A stretch of DNA of 64,000 nucleotides, taken from positions 7,836,413 through 7,900,412 of the forward strand of contig OX438751.1 in NCBI GenBank assembly GCA_949316235.1, read 5' to 3'. The number at the start of each line of letters is the position of its first letter. Position 1 is the first letter of the stretch. The notes under the pieces were generated by a model that was not told the origin of the DNA, did no database searches, and saw only the letters and a program-made list of their open reading frames with translations. Of this stretch, positions 53,120 through 64,000 are shown in pieces. The position numbers and the translations under genes were made by a program. The stretch is from Oegoconia quadripuncta (Eukaryota > Arthropoda > Insecta > Lepidoptera > Autostichidae).

Positions 53120-53395
53120 CCCGCCTCCGTGGCCCAATGCAAACAACATAATATAGGGTTTACGAATCGGAGGTCGCGAGTTTGATCCTCAGCGAGATAC
53201 ATGTATATTACTCGGTTTGGTTAGTGATAGGGCATTTTAAATGTTTCCTTCTTTTCTGTTTGCCACAAAAACAGCATTGTTGTGTTCCAGTTGTCTTGAT
53301 AAGATAGCCAGTCCCCTCAAATAAGATGGGATTTCTGGGTTACCATTAGGTGTGATTGAGATCAAGTGCCAACCCGTTGTGCGTTAAAAAAAAAT
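53120..53395 (+). mobile_element. SINE-A with small deletions
   Basis: CCGCCTCCGTGGCCCAATGC head, B-box GAGTTTGATCC, central part shortened, 3' part TAGGTGTGATTGAGATCAAG and A-tail. Confidence 0.8.
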
Positions 53396-54149
53396 ACCCT
53401 GTTCATAAATATAAGATTATAATGAGTTTAGAGCGTTAAAAGCCATCCACAATCCGAATGCCTAGTGCCTACTGATACAGAGATCGCCATAAGGTAGTTG
53501 TTTCTGTGTGTGTAGGTACCTATAACACATGTTTCTTGCTGCTCCGCTCTATTACGCTTCTACTGTTTTTCCATGGACAAATTCTACATATCATTATTGA
53601 GGAGAAAGAATGTGTTCGAGCTCTTAAGATCTGTAAAATGCAAACAATATTCAGCATTTAACTTATAATGGGTTATTCATAGCCACATGGATTTTATCTA
53701 GTCAGGTTTACGAATAATATCTTGTATTCCAAGTAAATATTATCCCTCATCTCTATCACAAGTGCAATATATTTACGAGAAATTGTCCAAACAACTTTCG
53801 ATAAAATTAATCAGAGTATGAAAAAGAAAAGTATATTATTAAATAACGTGATGCCGAAACACATTTCTAAATTCATCATCAACATTGCATAGTCATTGTT
53901 CTACGTATATTCACGAACGTCAATTAATATTAATAGACACCTAAGCCAAAATTCCGACAAGAAAAAACCGCGGTTCGACAAAATAGCCTCACCTTTTTCT
54001 TTTTATAATTTGGGATCTTCAATTTAAAACGGGTATTGCCTTTGAAAAAACAATATGCCGTTAAGATGATATCATTTCTGTTCGACAAGTGGTAGGAACT
54101 AAAACTGTGTTTCCTTACGAGTTCAAAAGTTAATCAAAAGATACGTACG
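53396..54149. other. No recognisable gene
   Basis: AT-rich; nothing recognised. Confidence 0.45.
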
Positions 54150-54370
54150 TCATCATCATCATATCAGCCACATGACGTTTACTGCTGAACATAGACCTGC
54201 CCCATAGGTTTTCAGAGGAACCAGTTGGAAGCAGACCTGCATCCAGCGATTTCCCGCGACCTTCATCAGGTTGTCAGTCACCTTGTGAGTGGGCGTCCTA
54301 CGCTGCGATGCCGATGCGTGGTCTCCACTCGAGAAGTTTAATGGCCATCAGAATATGATCAGAAGAAGAA
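54150..54370 (-). mobile_element. RTE-type LINE 3' end, minus strand
   Basis: CATCATCATCATATCAGCCA, TTTACTGCTGAACATAGACC, TTGGAAGCAGACCTGCATCC, CTTGTGAGTGGGCGTCCTAC, GCGTGGTCTCCACTCGAGAA. This is the complement of the last protein-coding part and 3' tip of the RTE-type family. Confidence 0.8.
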
Positions 54371-56450
54371 AAATAAGAACTAATTTTTCTTTATTTGTTT
54401 AGGTATATATTCGTACCTACAGTGTGTTGATGCGGGCATTTCTTGATACAATGTAGAGATACTTCGTGTCCAATCTAGGTGTAATGTAATTTAAAAAAAT
54501 AACAAAATTTAAATTTTCAAGAAATCAATAAACAGCAAACTGACCTAAATTTCGGAACAATCAATCTTTCACGTTATGGCTTCTGTCACTCATTATGACA
54601 ATATTTAAAGACTTCAAAATAATTTATCTGGCTTTTGTATAGCACCGTCCTTTTCGACCTTATACTAATCAATAAGAACAGAATAGATCAATGCTTTATC
54701 GCTTTATGTTTATACATAGAATTCAGGGTGAGATTTAAAAAAATATATACTGTTACTGATGTATTGAAGTATCTCCAGTTTTAATGAATGCCCGCATGCC
54801 GGTAACACACGGTACGTAGTTACGGAATCATGCTTAGCGATTATAACAACATCGCTTTTATACACGAGCGACTTTTAAATATATAGTTTGGATGTGACCT
54901 CAACGAAGCGGTCGACGAATCCTCGAAATAAATTAAAAAATGCTCACTCACCATCAATCAAACGCGCTCGATTCCATCGATATAATTTACTTTTTGTAGT
55001 TTTTACCCAAAAGCTGCTTCGATGACTCGCAAGTTGGCCTGCCAGCGCCAGGTACCGTCTATATCACTATTAACCTAAAATATACTTCAAGTCATATAGG
55101 TATTACAATGTCCTAAACGAAAACCATTTGGTAATTGATTTCATCGCATTGCGATGATCAGCTGGCTTAGCAATTAACTTGAAACCTTTGATTTTAGTTT
55201 AGGTAGTCAGTGGTTGTTGAATTATTATTTAGCATGACAAAATCGCACATTTTGTATTTTCAAACGAAACATTTATTTTAAATTATTGAATTTACATAAT
55301 GTCGAGAACCCGGGAACATTGTCTATTATAATTTATATTGAAATACAAAAAAAAACTATAAACAACAAAAACCGGCAGTTTTATAAGATTTTCGACTATT
55401 ACTCGGATCCCTAAATCGAAAATCTATTTAAGATAACCTGTAGTACGATCTATCCAACGACACCCCACACGATGGGCTACAAACATAAAAGTAAATTCAT
55501 CCCCACTTTACGTGTTACCCTAAAAACATATTTTTCAAGATTTTATTTTACCGCTTTGCTGGCGTGATTAATATGTATACCTATGCGATATAACAACTTT
55601 CCAGTACAGTCACCTGCTGCTAAATGTATACACTCATATTCCCTAGCGTGCTAAATCAATGGCATACATTACATGATTAGAGTAGATTAGATTAGATTTA
55701 TTTAGTTCACTTTTACAATATTAAGTCATACATACAGTTTCGTAAATTTATGATTTTTAAAGTAAAAGTGATTGTCAAACATAAAACAATAACTATACAC
55801 ATGAATTATGTTGTGCGATGCAAAAACGGCATGGGTAGTGTTGTCAGAACGTGAAATTTTTAATGGCTTGTTTTGTCGAAACCGAAATAATTCATGCAAA
55901 AGAGCTAGCTCCTTAGGGAACGGTGGGTATACATTTTGCTACAGGCGACTGTACTAAAAGCCTTTGAGCTAAGCCTAGGACAGACGGATAGACAGACATG
56001 GCGACACTATAAAAGGGATCACTCTTGACTGCGGAACCCTAAAAACCTTATCCCAAGTCCTTCGTTAAGACAATCGCACCTATAGACAGCTAGCGCCATT
56101 GTCCCCCTCTATATAGCGAAATTAGGTTTATTCTTTTAGGTACGTTTATTGTATATGGTAACCTACTTACATATACATACCTATAAATACCTGATGAAAA
56201 GTGGAAAAATCCAGGTTAAAGTGAAACACATGGAATACACATAAATGGGGACGGCTATCAGAGTGATTGAAGTTCAGAGAGCTAGAAGTATGTTTGCTTC
56301 AATAGTATTTTTGCCCTACTGATGTTGGATACCAATGTTCCAGATTAGAGGAGTAATTACAGACAGTTGGTGTTCAAATTATTGAAAAAGACATTGATTA
56401 TTAGTAGAAGATCGAAAATTGTATTTACCATGCAATTCTCGGCAGAGTAC
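54371..56450. other. Long stretch without a gene
   Basis: AT-rich and low in recognised repeats. 55682-55705 has a short TTAGA/GATTA repeat. No frame of 60 codons or more starts with ATG here. Confidence 0.45.
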
Positions 56451-56640
56451 ATTTTTTTTATGCTCAACGGGTTAGCACTGCACCCCGATCACTTCTGATG
56501 TTAAGTGAAGATGAGGCCGAAGGTAGAAGCGTATTGACCCGGAAACGCCAATATATTTGGGAGACTGGCTATCTTATCTCTGACAACCGGGACACAACAA
56601 TGCTGTTAACATTGCTGCTTAACGGCAGATTTAGATAAGA
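56451..56640 (-). mobile_element. SINE-A, 3' half, minus strand
   Basis: TTTATGCTCAACGGGTTAGC, AAGATGAGGCCGAAGGTAGA, GGCTATCTTATCTCTGACAA, CAGATTTAGATAAGA. The tRNA-like head is absent. Confidence 0.75.
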
Positions 56641-57250
56641 GGTACGATTAGATATGAGACTGGCACTTAATATTTCCCATGAACACAATGGTGTTTGGAA
56701 AATCGTTTGAGCTGCGCCTAGGACTATAGTTTTGAACACGACCGTACATTTCAAAGGTACAAAACGAACTTCCACCTATCCGTTCCAATCTCCCTAATGG
56801 TAACCAAAACCATAAATCAGAGAAGGGTTGGTCCGAGTCTAATAAGAACAAGTAATCACATCAAGAACAATACCTATCTAATATCTAACAGGATTATCCA
56901 AAAAGTAAATCCAATAACAACATATAGCAGAGCGTATTCAAAGGAGCTAGATGTAATGGAAACAAACTGCCACCTCTCCTCTCTATTATTCCAAGTCGGG
57001 CTGTCAAAACCATCAGCCTAACGGCAGTCAAGGATGGTTTTGCTCTTTTTTTGATAACAAATCAGAAACACCACCTAATATCTAATAAGGTAAAACCACC
57101 AAACAACCAGCTTTAGTGCACATTGAAAGGAGTTGTATGGACACAAACTGCCACCTCTCCGCTCCAATCTCCCTAGTGGTGACATGTCGCAACGGTCGGC
57201 CGTGGCGGTGCCAGTAATCGGTTTTCTCCAATAAACGCCGATTAGACGCG
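56641..57250 (-). repeat. Three diverged tandem units, about 180-195 bp
   Basis: A core returns at about 56767, 56962 and 57141: (A)ACTTCCACCTATCCGTTCC, AACTGCCACCTCTCCTCTC, AACTGCCACCTCTCCGCTCC. Two of the cores continue AATCTCCCTA(A/G)TGGT. Units 2 and 3 also share CTAATATCTAA upstream. On the minus strand short frames read LGRLERIGGSSFC and LGRLERRGGSLC. No family recognised. Confidence 0.5.
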
Positions 57251-57789
57251 CCGGCGTCAGCACGCCCGTACCAACCTTGTACCGTCGGCTGCAAAGGTGT
57301 TACTTTTGATATTCTAAAACATTATAGAATAAATTGGAAACAAGCTGCTTTTGTATGGACGTGTGAGCAGTACCCAAACCGTCAGAGGTCTTACACCAAA
57401 AATACGTTTTAAATTGTAGGTTTAAATTAGGAATTACGTAAATTACCGTGATTTTTAAAATAGAGAATGCTTTCCTCTTCTTGTTTGAAAATGCTACAAT
57501 ATTTATATTACCCACTATGATTATTTTCAGTTATTTTAATTACCACTTACAGATTGGTGATAATAATGATAGCGCAATGTCTAAAATGAGATTTGTTTAA
57601 CTCACAAATAGTGTAACATAAAACAATTTGTGACGTCGCCTGTACGTGCTGCGGTCGTGACCAGACGGCGATTTCAATTATTATCCAGAAGTCGTTGCAC
57701 GAGCTAGCGTTATAGCACTTTAATCATTCTCTTACCCTATTTCTAATAAGAATGCATGTTTCATAAATATAAACAATCCATAAATATAC
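57251..57789. other. No recognisable gene
   Basis: AT-rich. 57325-57380 may be a fourth, very diverged unit of the repeat before it. Confidence 0.4.
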
Positions 57790-58165
57790 ACCATCATATC
57801 AGGCCACAGGATGTCCAATGCTAACATAGGCCTCCTTCATAGAATTCCAGAGCAACCGTTGGAAGCGACCTGCATCCAGTGATTGCCCGCGACTTTTATC
57901 AGGTCGCCTGTCTACCTTGTGAGTGGACGTCTTACACTGAGCTTGATTTTGCGCCTTAATGCCCCACTGACTATCAGTCCATCGAGCTATGTGCCCTGCC
58001 CATTGCTGCTTCAACTTATTAATATACTGGGCTATGTTTCCTTCTTCTATGGATTTTCTTATTCCTGATTCGATCTCATTGTGAAACGCCGAGCATCGCC
58101 CTCTCTATAGCTCGTTGCGTGACCATGAGCTTTCTTATTAAACCCATAGTGATATACTACGTTTC
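57790..58165 (-). mobile_element. RTE-type LINE fragment, minus strand
   Basis: The minus frame reads QQWAGHIARWTDSQWGIKAQ with damage after it. Further upstream, MGLIRKLMVTQRAIERAMLG precedes a stop and RIRN. The 3' tip with CATCATATCAGGCCACAGG is present. Several frame breaks; not functional. Confidence 0.8.
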
Positions 58166-59479
58166 ATCTACCATTCATACTACATTATTGACAGAAAACC
58201 AACCAGCCCCCTATGAACTGCCAACTGCCAAATTCGACCAATGGCAAAGATGGGAATTGAGGTCAATACCATTTGAATAGAATCTTTTATTTGACCCATT
58301 TGGCGACAAACACACATATATACATGTATACATTGAATCCAATCAAATTGACCTTGAAAACAAGGTAAGGACCATAGGATGAGGGATTTCCAGGACGAGA
58401 ACTCAGAAATAGAAAAGAAGGTTTCCACAGTAGCAAATATAGATGGCGATACCACAGGGAAGTTAGACAATAAGGCCAAATTGAACTTTCCGGAATCAAA
58501 TGACGGAAAACTTATGGAAGGAAATCACTCTTCCGCTAGGAGTGCTGTAGGTAATGGCGGGATTCGTAGGGGTTTCTATAATGCGAAATTTATTTGGAAC
58601 TCAGATTTTTTCCAAATTTTCTTTATTTATTAAATTTAATGATGTAATTATGTGGAATGGGCTACAAACGGGACCGTCAAATGACATAATTAACGCTTTA
58701 TTCGATTATGGTTTATAAATCCTAGTATTGTCTGTCTTTATTTCTTTTATTGTACAGCAAAACTTTATAGTTCGCTCGTTATGTGTAAGTTTTAAATTTA
58801 CGTCGTTCATTGATTTCAAATGAAATCTATTTAATGTTTTTATTCCTGCACAATTTATTTGTCAAGCCTCATTGTTTTTATAATTTACTTACGAAAGTAA
58901 CACGAAATTAACATCCCACGAACTTTGTTTACATACGATATTAAAATAAAAAGATTATTTCTACTTTACACCTCAACGTGGTGTAAAAAACACAACATTC
59001 CATCTGTCTTTTCTAAGCCTTCCAAAACGATAAATAAACACTAGTCGAGCTCTTGTGTGGAGGAACGTTCGAGGAGCGCTATTACGACATCGCTCGATTG
59101 CGTTCTATTCGGCAGAAAGCTAACAGCAAACACCGCACAAATAAAAGTTATTTTTAAATAGTGATACAAAAAGGGTGCATGACCGTCATGTTCAATATTT
59201 GAAATTCATACATAGGTAATGACGTTAAGTACTATATTTCATATGCTTTGTATTATATGTCCTTCAGCATTGTGTCATTTCGTAGCAGCATCTTGTCTAA
59301 GTCTAAAAATAACAGCTGGCCTAAGTTACTGCTATGAACTTGAACTTAAGAAAGCAATATACCTTTTGAAATATATACAATATATTTATTGAACAATAAA
59401 TAAAGAAAACCTAGCAACTCGTCTAGTAGTAAAGCAACGAATGATGATAATTGAGCGATAGCACACCAGACACCAACAT
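58166..59479. other. No firm gene; two short open segments
   Basis: 58379-58633 is an 84-codon plus frame, acidic then basic (MRDFQDENSEIEKKVSTVAN), starting after a LINE break; no domain known. Just upstream a separate frame reads PYELPTAKFDQWQRWELRSI before a stop near 58283. Together they might be a decayed gag-like piece. 59050-59160 holds a 40-codon open segment (TFEERYYDIARLRSIRQKAN). None can be called a gene. Confidence 0.3.
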
Positions 59480-59760
59480 ACGAGCGATCTCCAGAATAGT
59501 CCCACCGCGTTTCGGGCGAAGTGTACGGATAGCGAAGCGAAGTCGGCCCGAGGTGACGGCGAGGCTCAAAGCTTCGACAGCCGTCCAGCGCGGCTCATAA
59601 TTAAGAACGGTGACTGTTGAAAAATGGCCGCCGCCCCCGGCCGCCGTGAATAATCGACGTAATTACGATTCGGAATAATTTCCAGCCAGTCATAGCGATG
59701 TTATCGGTAGGTGTTGACGAGCGCTCGTTACGCGCACGCAGCGAACCACGCGTCTAAGAC
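59480..59760. promoter_or_regulatory. CpG-rich island
   Basis: The longest GC-rich patch in the window, dense in CG. It contains ATGGCCGCCGCCCCCGGCC followed by homeodomain-type TAATTA/TAATTACG words (59599 and 59661). Two frames are open across its first half, as chance would give. It may be a promoter, a 5'-untranslated exon or an enhancer. No TATA box. Confidence 0.3.
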
Positions 59761-61577
59761 CTAAGGAAATTGCAATTGTTTAGGTTAACTAGTCTACGAA
59801 GAATCAGTTTTTAATCCTCAGTTAACCGTCCAAGAAAAGACTGTCGTCGACACACTTACATCCCTGGGCATGGCTTCCTCTACTAAGAGAGTATACCCAC
59901 ACGTGCCAAGTGCGGATTGGTGAATTTGTGACAGTGGCCACCTAGCCTGACATAACCAGTGTTTTCAATGCTAAGCGGTGTCCGACTTGGCTTACCGACT
60001 GTCTTCATATTCAACAGTCTTGACCACAGCTGAATGATTTGCAAAGGGTATACGATCAAAGCTTTTTAAGGAATTCCGTACCAATGACGTTGCTGTCTAT
60101 TATTGGTCTATGCCGTTTGCATAAGATCCTTTTTTACCGCACTCACTGGTAGAGTCATAGCGTATTGTCCCACACTGCCAGCGCCGATGATATTCGATTG
60201 AAAAGAACCGGGACTTACTCTTTAACACGCCACCTGAAGCATGGAACGAAAATGGGCTACAAGGACAGACCGGCCCCCATATTGTAATCTTCAATAGTAA
60301 TGTGTCGTCAACAGCTAAATTCGACCAATTGTAAAGCTTAAATTTTCACATTTGACCAATGGGGAAGGAGATGCCAATAAAGTTCATAAACATTGAAGCG
60401 AGACAATAAGAAGGCGGGTCAAATGTTGCGTGTAACTTTACTATTGTTTTCGCGCCTCAAATTTTTCTATAGGAAGCGGGTAAAGAGGCATGTGCGTCAT
60501 TATAAAATTTAGCTATATCGACTCTTTCCACTTGCCTTGGTGTGAAAAGTTAAGCTGATGATGACTGTATAGCTAATAATCACTTCTCATCCATCATTAA
60601 TACGCAACCCAGGGCAGACACGATGGCGGCGGGTCGATTTATGAACACGACCTCTCCAGGCTGAACTTACCCGGATAAAAAAAAATCATTTATTTACAGA
60701 GAGAAAAAGATGACAATAATATAAATAAATAAAGTTTTTATTTCACTCACCACTAATGAGAATTTTACAATATGACTTGAGACTCGTTGGACGGACCTTA
60801 TATTTTCCTACTTCTTGAAATTGTTTGAAAAAATTCCACTCTTTTTCAGTTGTCGATCAAATCAATATTTAACATTTAATCAATTATCAGTCGTAATAAC
60901 AAAAGGTGGATATATTAATCCTTTCTCTTAATTAAAATAATCCGAGCCGCTGTGCGGAGGCGTGCCGATTGCGCCACTCAGACGTGGGTAGATTTAATTA
61001 CCTGTTAATACTTTTTTGCGGTTGCATCACTGACGTTGCGGACTGTACGGCGCCTCGACTGAGGTTTGTTTACACTGTACGAATGGAACAAACTCTAATA
61101 TTTTTTGTTTATAGTCTAACGGGCACGTTTATAAGGAAAAGATGTTTCAAAAACATTGGTCTATAATTGTATGTGTATGTACATATCTGTGAACGACGAG
61201 AACTCAGAAAAACTCAGTTTGTGAGACCTTGAGGGATGATAGACGTTAAATAATTAGTAGTTCCAGCTAGAAACTGCAATCGACCAGTGGCGATACCTTG
61301 ATATAAGCACAAAAGCCCGGAATGCCTTTGCCTTAATAAAATACTCGATCAGGAATATCTACTTGAAACTTTATTGATCTTTCAACAGTACAGGAATTGT
61401 ATATGACCCTACAGATTGAACAGAAAGGCAATAAGATGTATTTAACTTCATTAACTGTGTAAAAACCACAAATCATTCATCAAATATTACTCGGGCTTGC
61501 CCTACTCTGAAACACTAGGCACGCCACTGCAATCGACTACGGAATCAAATTATACCTACATAATATTGCCTAGACCC
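59761..61577. other. No recognisable gene
   Basis: Mixed composition. 60660-60750 has A-runs; 60950-61170 has a 65-codon frame without features. Nothing assigned. Confidence 0.4.
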
Positions 61578-61906
61578 TAAGGCCCATATTAATAAACCAA
61601 TCTCAGTACAAGTCTTGAGGCTGTATCGACAGAGATGCGTCTTAAGCAGTTGACGCTATCTCAAGCTCCGTGCTAATTTATAAACCAATCTTGAGGTCTA
61701 CTCAGCTGAGATCACTTCTCCAGTATTGGATGATATGAATGATAGTCTTGAGTTTCATATATAAAGGTGCGCCTCTCAAGTGAGTACTGCTTGACTATGC
61801 ACGTGCTTTTCAGGTCTCAAGTTAGGTTTATTAATCAACATGTTTACTTGAAACCGGTCACAAGACTGTTCTCAATCTTGAGAATGGTTTATTAATACGG
61901 CCTTAA
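61578..61906. mobile_element. MITE-2, about 330 bp, terminal inverted repeats
   Basis: Left end TAAGGCCCATATTAATAAAC, right end GTTTATTAATACGGCCTTA. Inside, TCTTGAG or CTCAAG occurs many times (61612, 61699, 61746, 61818, 61874) in both orientations. Non-coding. The target duplication cannot be fixed because TAA/TTA belongs to the palindromic ends. Confidence 0.65.
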
Positions 61907-63559
61907 TTTATAAAAATGTGCAAAGTAGCACTGAAAAGTCTCCCAACTTTTTGCAGTCATTAGGCTATAGCTTTCATAAGTCATCATCATGTAAGCAGAA
62001 AACCTTTAAATAATAAATAATAGAGTAATAAACACATATACAAGTGAACATTAAGCGGTTCACTGTTGAACATAAGCCTCTCTCATGATGCGATTATTTG
62101 CATGCCATGGAAGGATTTGTCCTCATCGCCACGCTGGACAGGCCGGGCGGGTTGGTCGTTGAGGAGCCACTTTACAGAATTTTATAAATAGGTATACTTC
62201 ATCCATTGCGGACTTTACCAAGGAATATGAACAACTTTTACCATGGGAGCATTTCAGTGAAAAGACAACAGTTCCACTCACCAATTTTGCAGTGAAACAT
62301 ATGATTTACAGAGACAATACTCATCTACGTCTGCAGATGAGCATTCAGTACCTTTGAATATGGAGTTCCTTTGAGTTAGATATTCGAAACAGAGCGTCGG
62401 TGATTTTAAATAGCTATATAGTTAAAAGACTAAGATCCTCGAATTAAATGTTCATAAAATGGTCAATCGTTAGGGAAAATGATACAAACAGTTTTTTTTG
62501 TGCCTCAAATTACTTATATGTATTTATAAAAGGAAACAAGAGCATGGTGTTCAATCACATGTCTGTACTAGCTAAAATTACCTCTATTTTATCTATATTT
62601 TAGAAAATTATAGAGTCTCCCCTGGTTAGGGTCGGAAAGGAGCAAAACAAACGAAATACATTATTTGAATAATAAAGACATTTTGCTAAATGTCGCTCCT
62701 ATACCTAGTTCAGAAATCAGTATATCAAGTAATAGTATAATATTTATACTAGCACTAGTAGCACGACAGGCGCGATAAACGTTAATGTCCCGCGAGATAA
62801 TATTTGTCCTGCTCATTCGCTTGGACGAAAATACACAACTATCCCACTCTCACTCCTACGTCCCGCGTCACAAACGATGTCATGCTACGGGGACTGGAGT
62901 TCTTCGTAAACGTAGGAGACCATCCTCAAGCATCTTTCCTAAATATAGAGAAATAAATGCTAAAGCTGGATGGATATCCAATAATGAGCCCATAAAAAAT
63001 AATTTCACTGATCATCATGATCAGTAAAATATAAAAATGACAAATATATATAATTAAAATTATATTGAATTATTAATTAACTATACATAAATCACATTTA
63101 AGAAACAAGTAGGTACTAATGCACAGATGAAAATTTAAAAATCTATGTAACTAAGGTAGTGTGAACAATGCTCTATAGTAGCAAAATATAATTATTGAGT
63201 ATGATCTATAGCCTTCGGTGGATAAGATAATGATCCTTTACGTAAATGTTATGAGAGTTGTGAACAGAGATCGAACATTCGTTATACAAAACCACTAACT
63301 AAATGATTTAAACAATTTATTATGATACGAATGTTAGATACTAACTGCAAAATACTTACTAAAATGTTTCCTGTACATATGGGACAGAAATAAAATAAAA
63401 CTATGAACCACCAAAAATTTAAAAATAATTTGTTCTTATAAAAAAGAAAATGCAATTGAAAATTATATAACAAAAGTACAAATTCTAAAGACAACTAGGT
63501 ACTTAACTTTTTAGTACAGTGTTAGTATTAAGGTTTAGAAACTATTGCATTTACTAACA
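61907..63559. other. No recognisable gene
   Basis: AT-rich. 62050-62165 (GCCACGCTGGACAGGCCGGG and GCGGGTTGGT) may be a degraded SINE-C on the minus strand. The 80-codon plus frame starting at 62785 is basic in its second half and unassigned. Confidence 0.4.
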
Positions 63560-63620
63560 GTAGGCATTTACTGAGATTGCGGACTTCATTTTCGACCACA
63601 TGGTCAATTTTCATCAGAAA
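63560..63620 (+). mobile_element. LINE-J 3'-tip fragment
   Basis: GCATTTACTGAGATTGCGGA, CTTCATTTTCGACCACATGG, TTTTCATCAG follow the LINE-J end at 4978-5030. Confidence 0.55.
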
Positions 63621-63633
63621 AAATAATCACTCG

Positions 63634-63880
63634 TCATAAGTTCTCCCTTATATTTAAGAGCTTATGCTCTTGTCGGTGGAGTCCTTTCCACACTTCTCTA
63701 CATTCCGCCTTTTCTTTGACTTCCTGATACGACACGGCATTTAATCTTTCTTTTACGTGAACCATGTCTGTTCTTCTAGGTCTTCCTCTCTTCCTCTTCC
63801 CCTCCACTTTTCCTTCAATGACGTTCTTGATAAAGTTGTCGTGTCGTATCAGATGACCCAACACCATAAGTTTGAATACT
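63634..63880 (-). mobile_element. LINE 3' end (KRGRPR type), minus strand
   Basis: The minus frame of 77 codons reads MVLGHLIRHDNFIKNVIEGK, then KRKRGRPRRTDMVHVKERLN and AVSYQEVKEKAECREVWKGL, HRQEHKL. It is the C-terminus of an endonuclease/reverse-transcriptase LINE abundant in Lepidoptera, intact in frame here. The rest of the element is absent to the right. The same tail occurs at 32775. Confidence 0.8.
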
Positions 63881-64000
63881 AAAAACTTTTATTGAAAAAA
63901 CAGAATCTTAAAACGATTTCATATTTGGATATGCGACTAATGTTAATCAAAAAAACAGAGGCTAATTCTAAAGTATACTAATAAGTCCTCATCTTTAAGA

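Noticed and set aside
59058..59160. Insulin-like B chain (LVELLCGGTFEER)
   Set aside because: The spacing of the cysteine and glycine is wrong, there is no signal peptide or second chain, and the frame is only 40 codons.

Overview
The window reads as nuclear DNA of a moth or butterfly. It is AT-rich, has no prokaryotic gene structure and no long open reading frame (the longest is 161 codons, part of a LINE), and is filled with repeats typical of Lepidoptera: tRNA-derived SINEs, RTE-type and CR1/Jockey-group LINE ends, Helitron-like repeats ending CTAGT, MITEs and degraded mariner sequence. No complete host gene, rRNA or functional tRNA gene is visible. It is probably an intergenic desert or the interior of one or more long introns.

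Layout. 1-18 kb: scattered SINE-A, SINE-B, LINE-J, Helitron-like and MITE copies, two 5S-rRNA-derived SINE fragments (8.6 and 13.7 kb) and a GC-rich open segment at 12.4 kb. 18.26-21.52 kb: a complete, very young, non-autonomous LTR retrotransposon on the minus strand, with two identical 219-bp LTRs, a CCTC target duplication, a tRNA-Arg-like primer binding site and no gag-pol. 24-25.3 kb: a MITE nested in an older repeat, then a tandem duplication with a 40-bp identical core. 28.1-29.25 kb: a 5'-truncated LINE nested in an older repeat. 31.8-33.4 kb: a foldback element with arms of about 490 bp and an 8-bp target duplication, followed by a 53-bp minisatellite (33.46-34.19 kb). 34.9-40.1 kb: several GC-rich islands with splice-like signals, the best places to look for host exons. 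40-64 kb: more repeats, including two copies of a composite SINE/Helitron structure at 46.6 and 48.6 kb, and a CpG-rich island at 59.5 kb.

How the parts relate: SINE-A ends in a segment resembling the 3' end of LINE-J, suggesting LINE-J machinery mobilises it. Nested insertions give relative ages: R6 is older than the 28.3-kb LINE, and R7 is older than the 24.4-kb MITE. The LTR element is the youngest insertion, because its LTRs are identical.

Limits: family names rest on recalled sequence features, not searches. Exon calls come from splice consensus, phase and composition only. Boundaries of degraded repeats are approximate.
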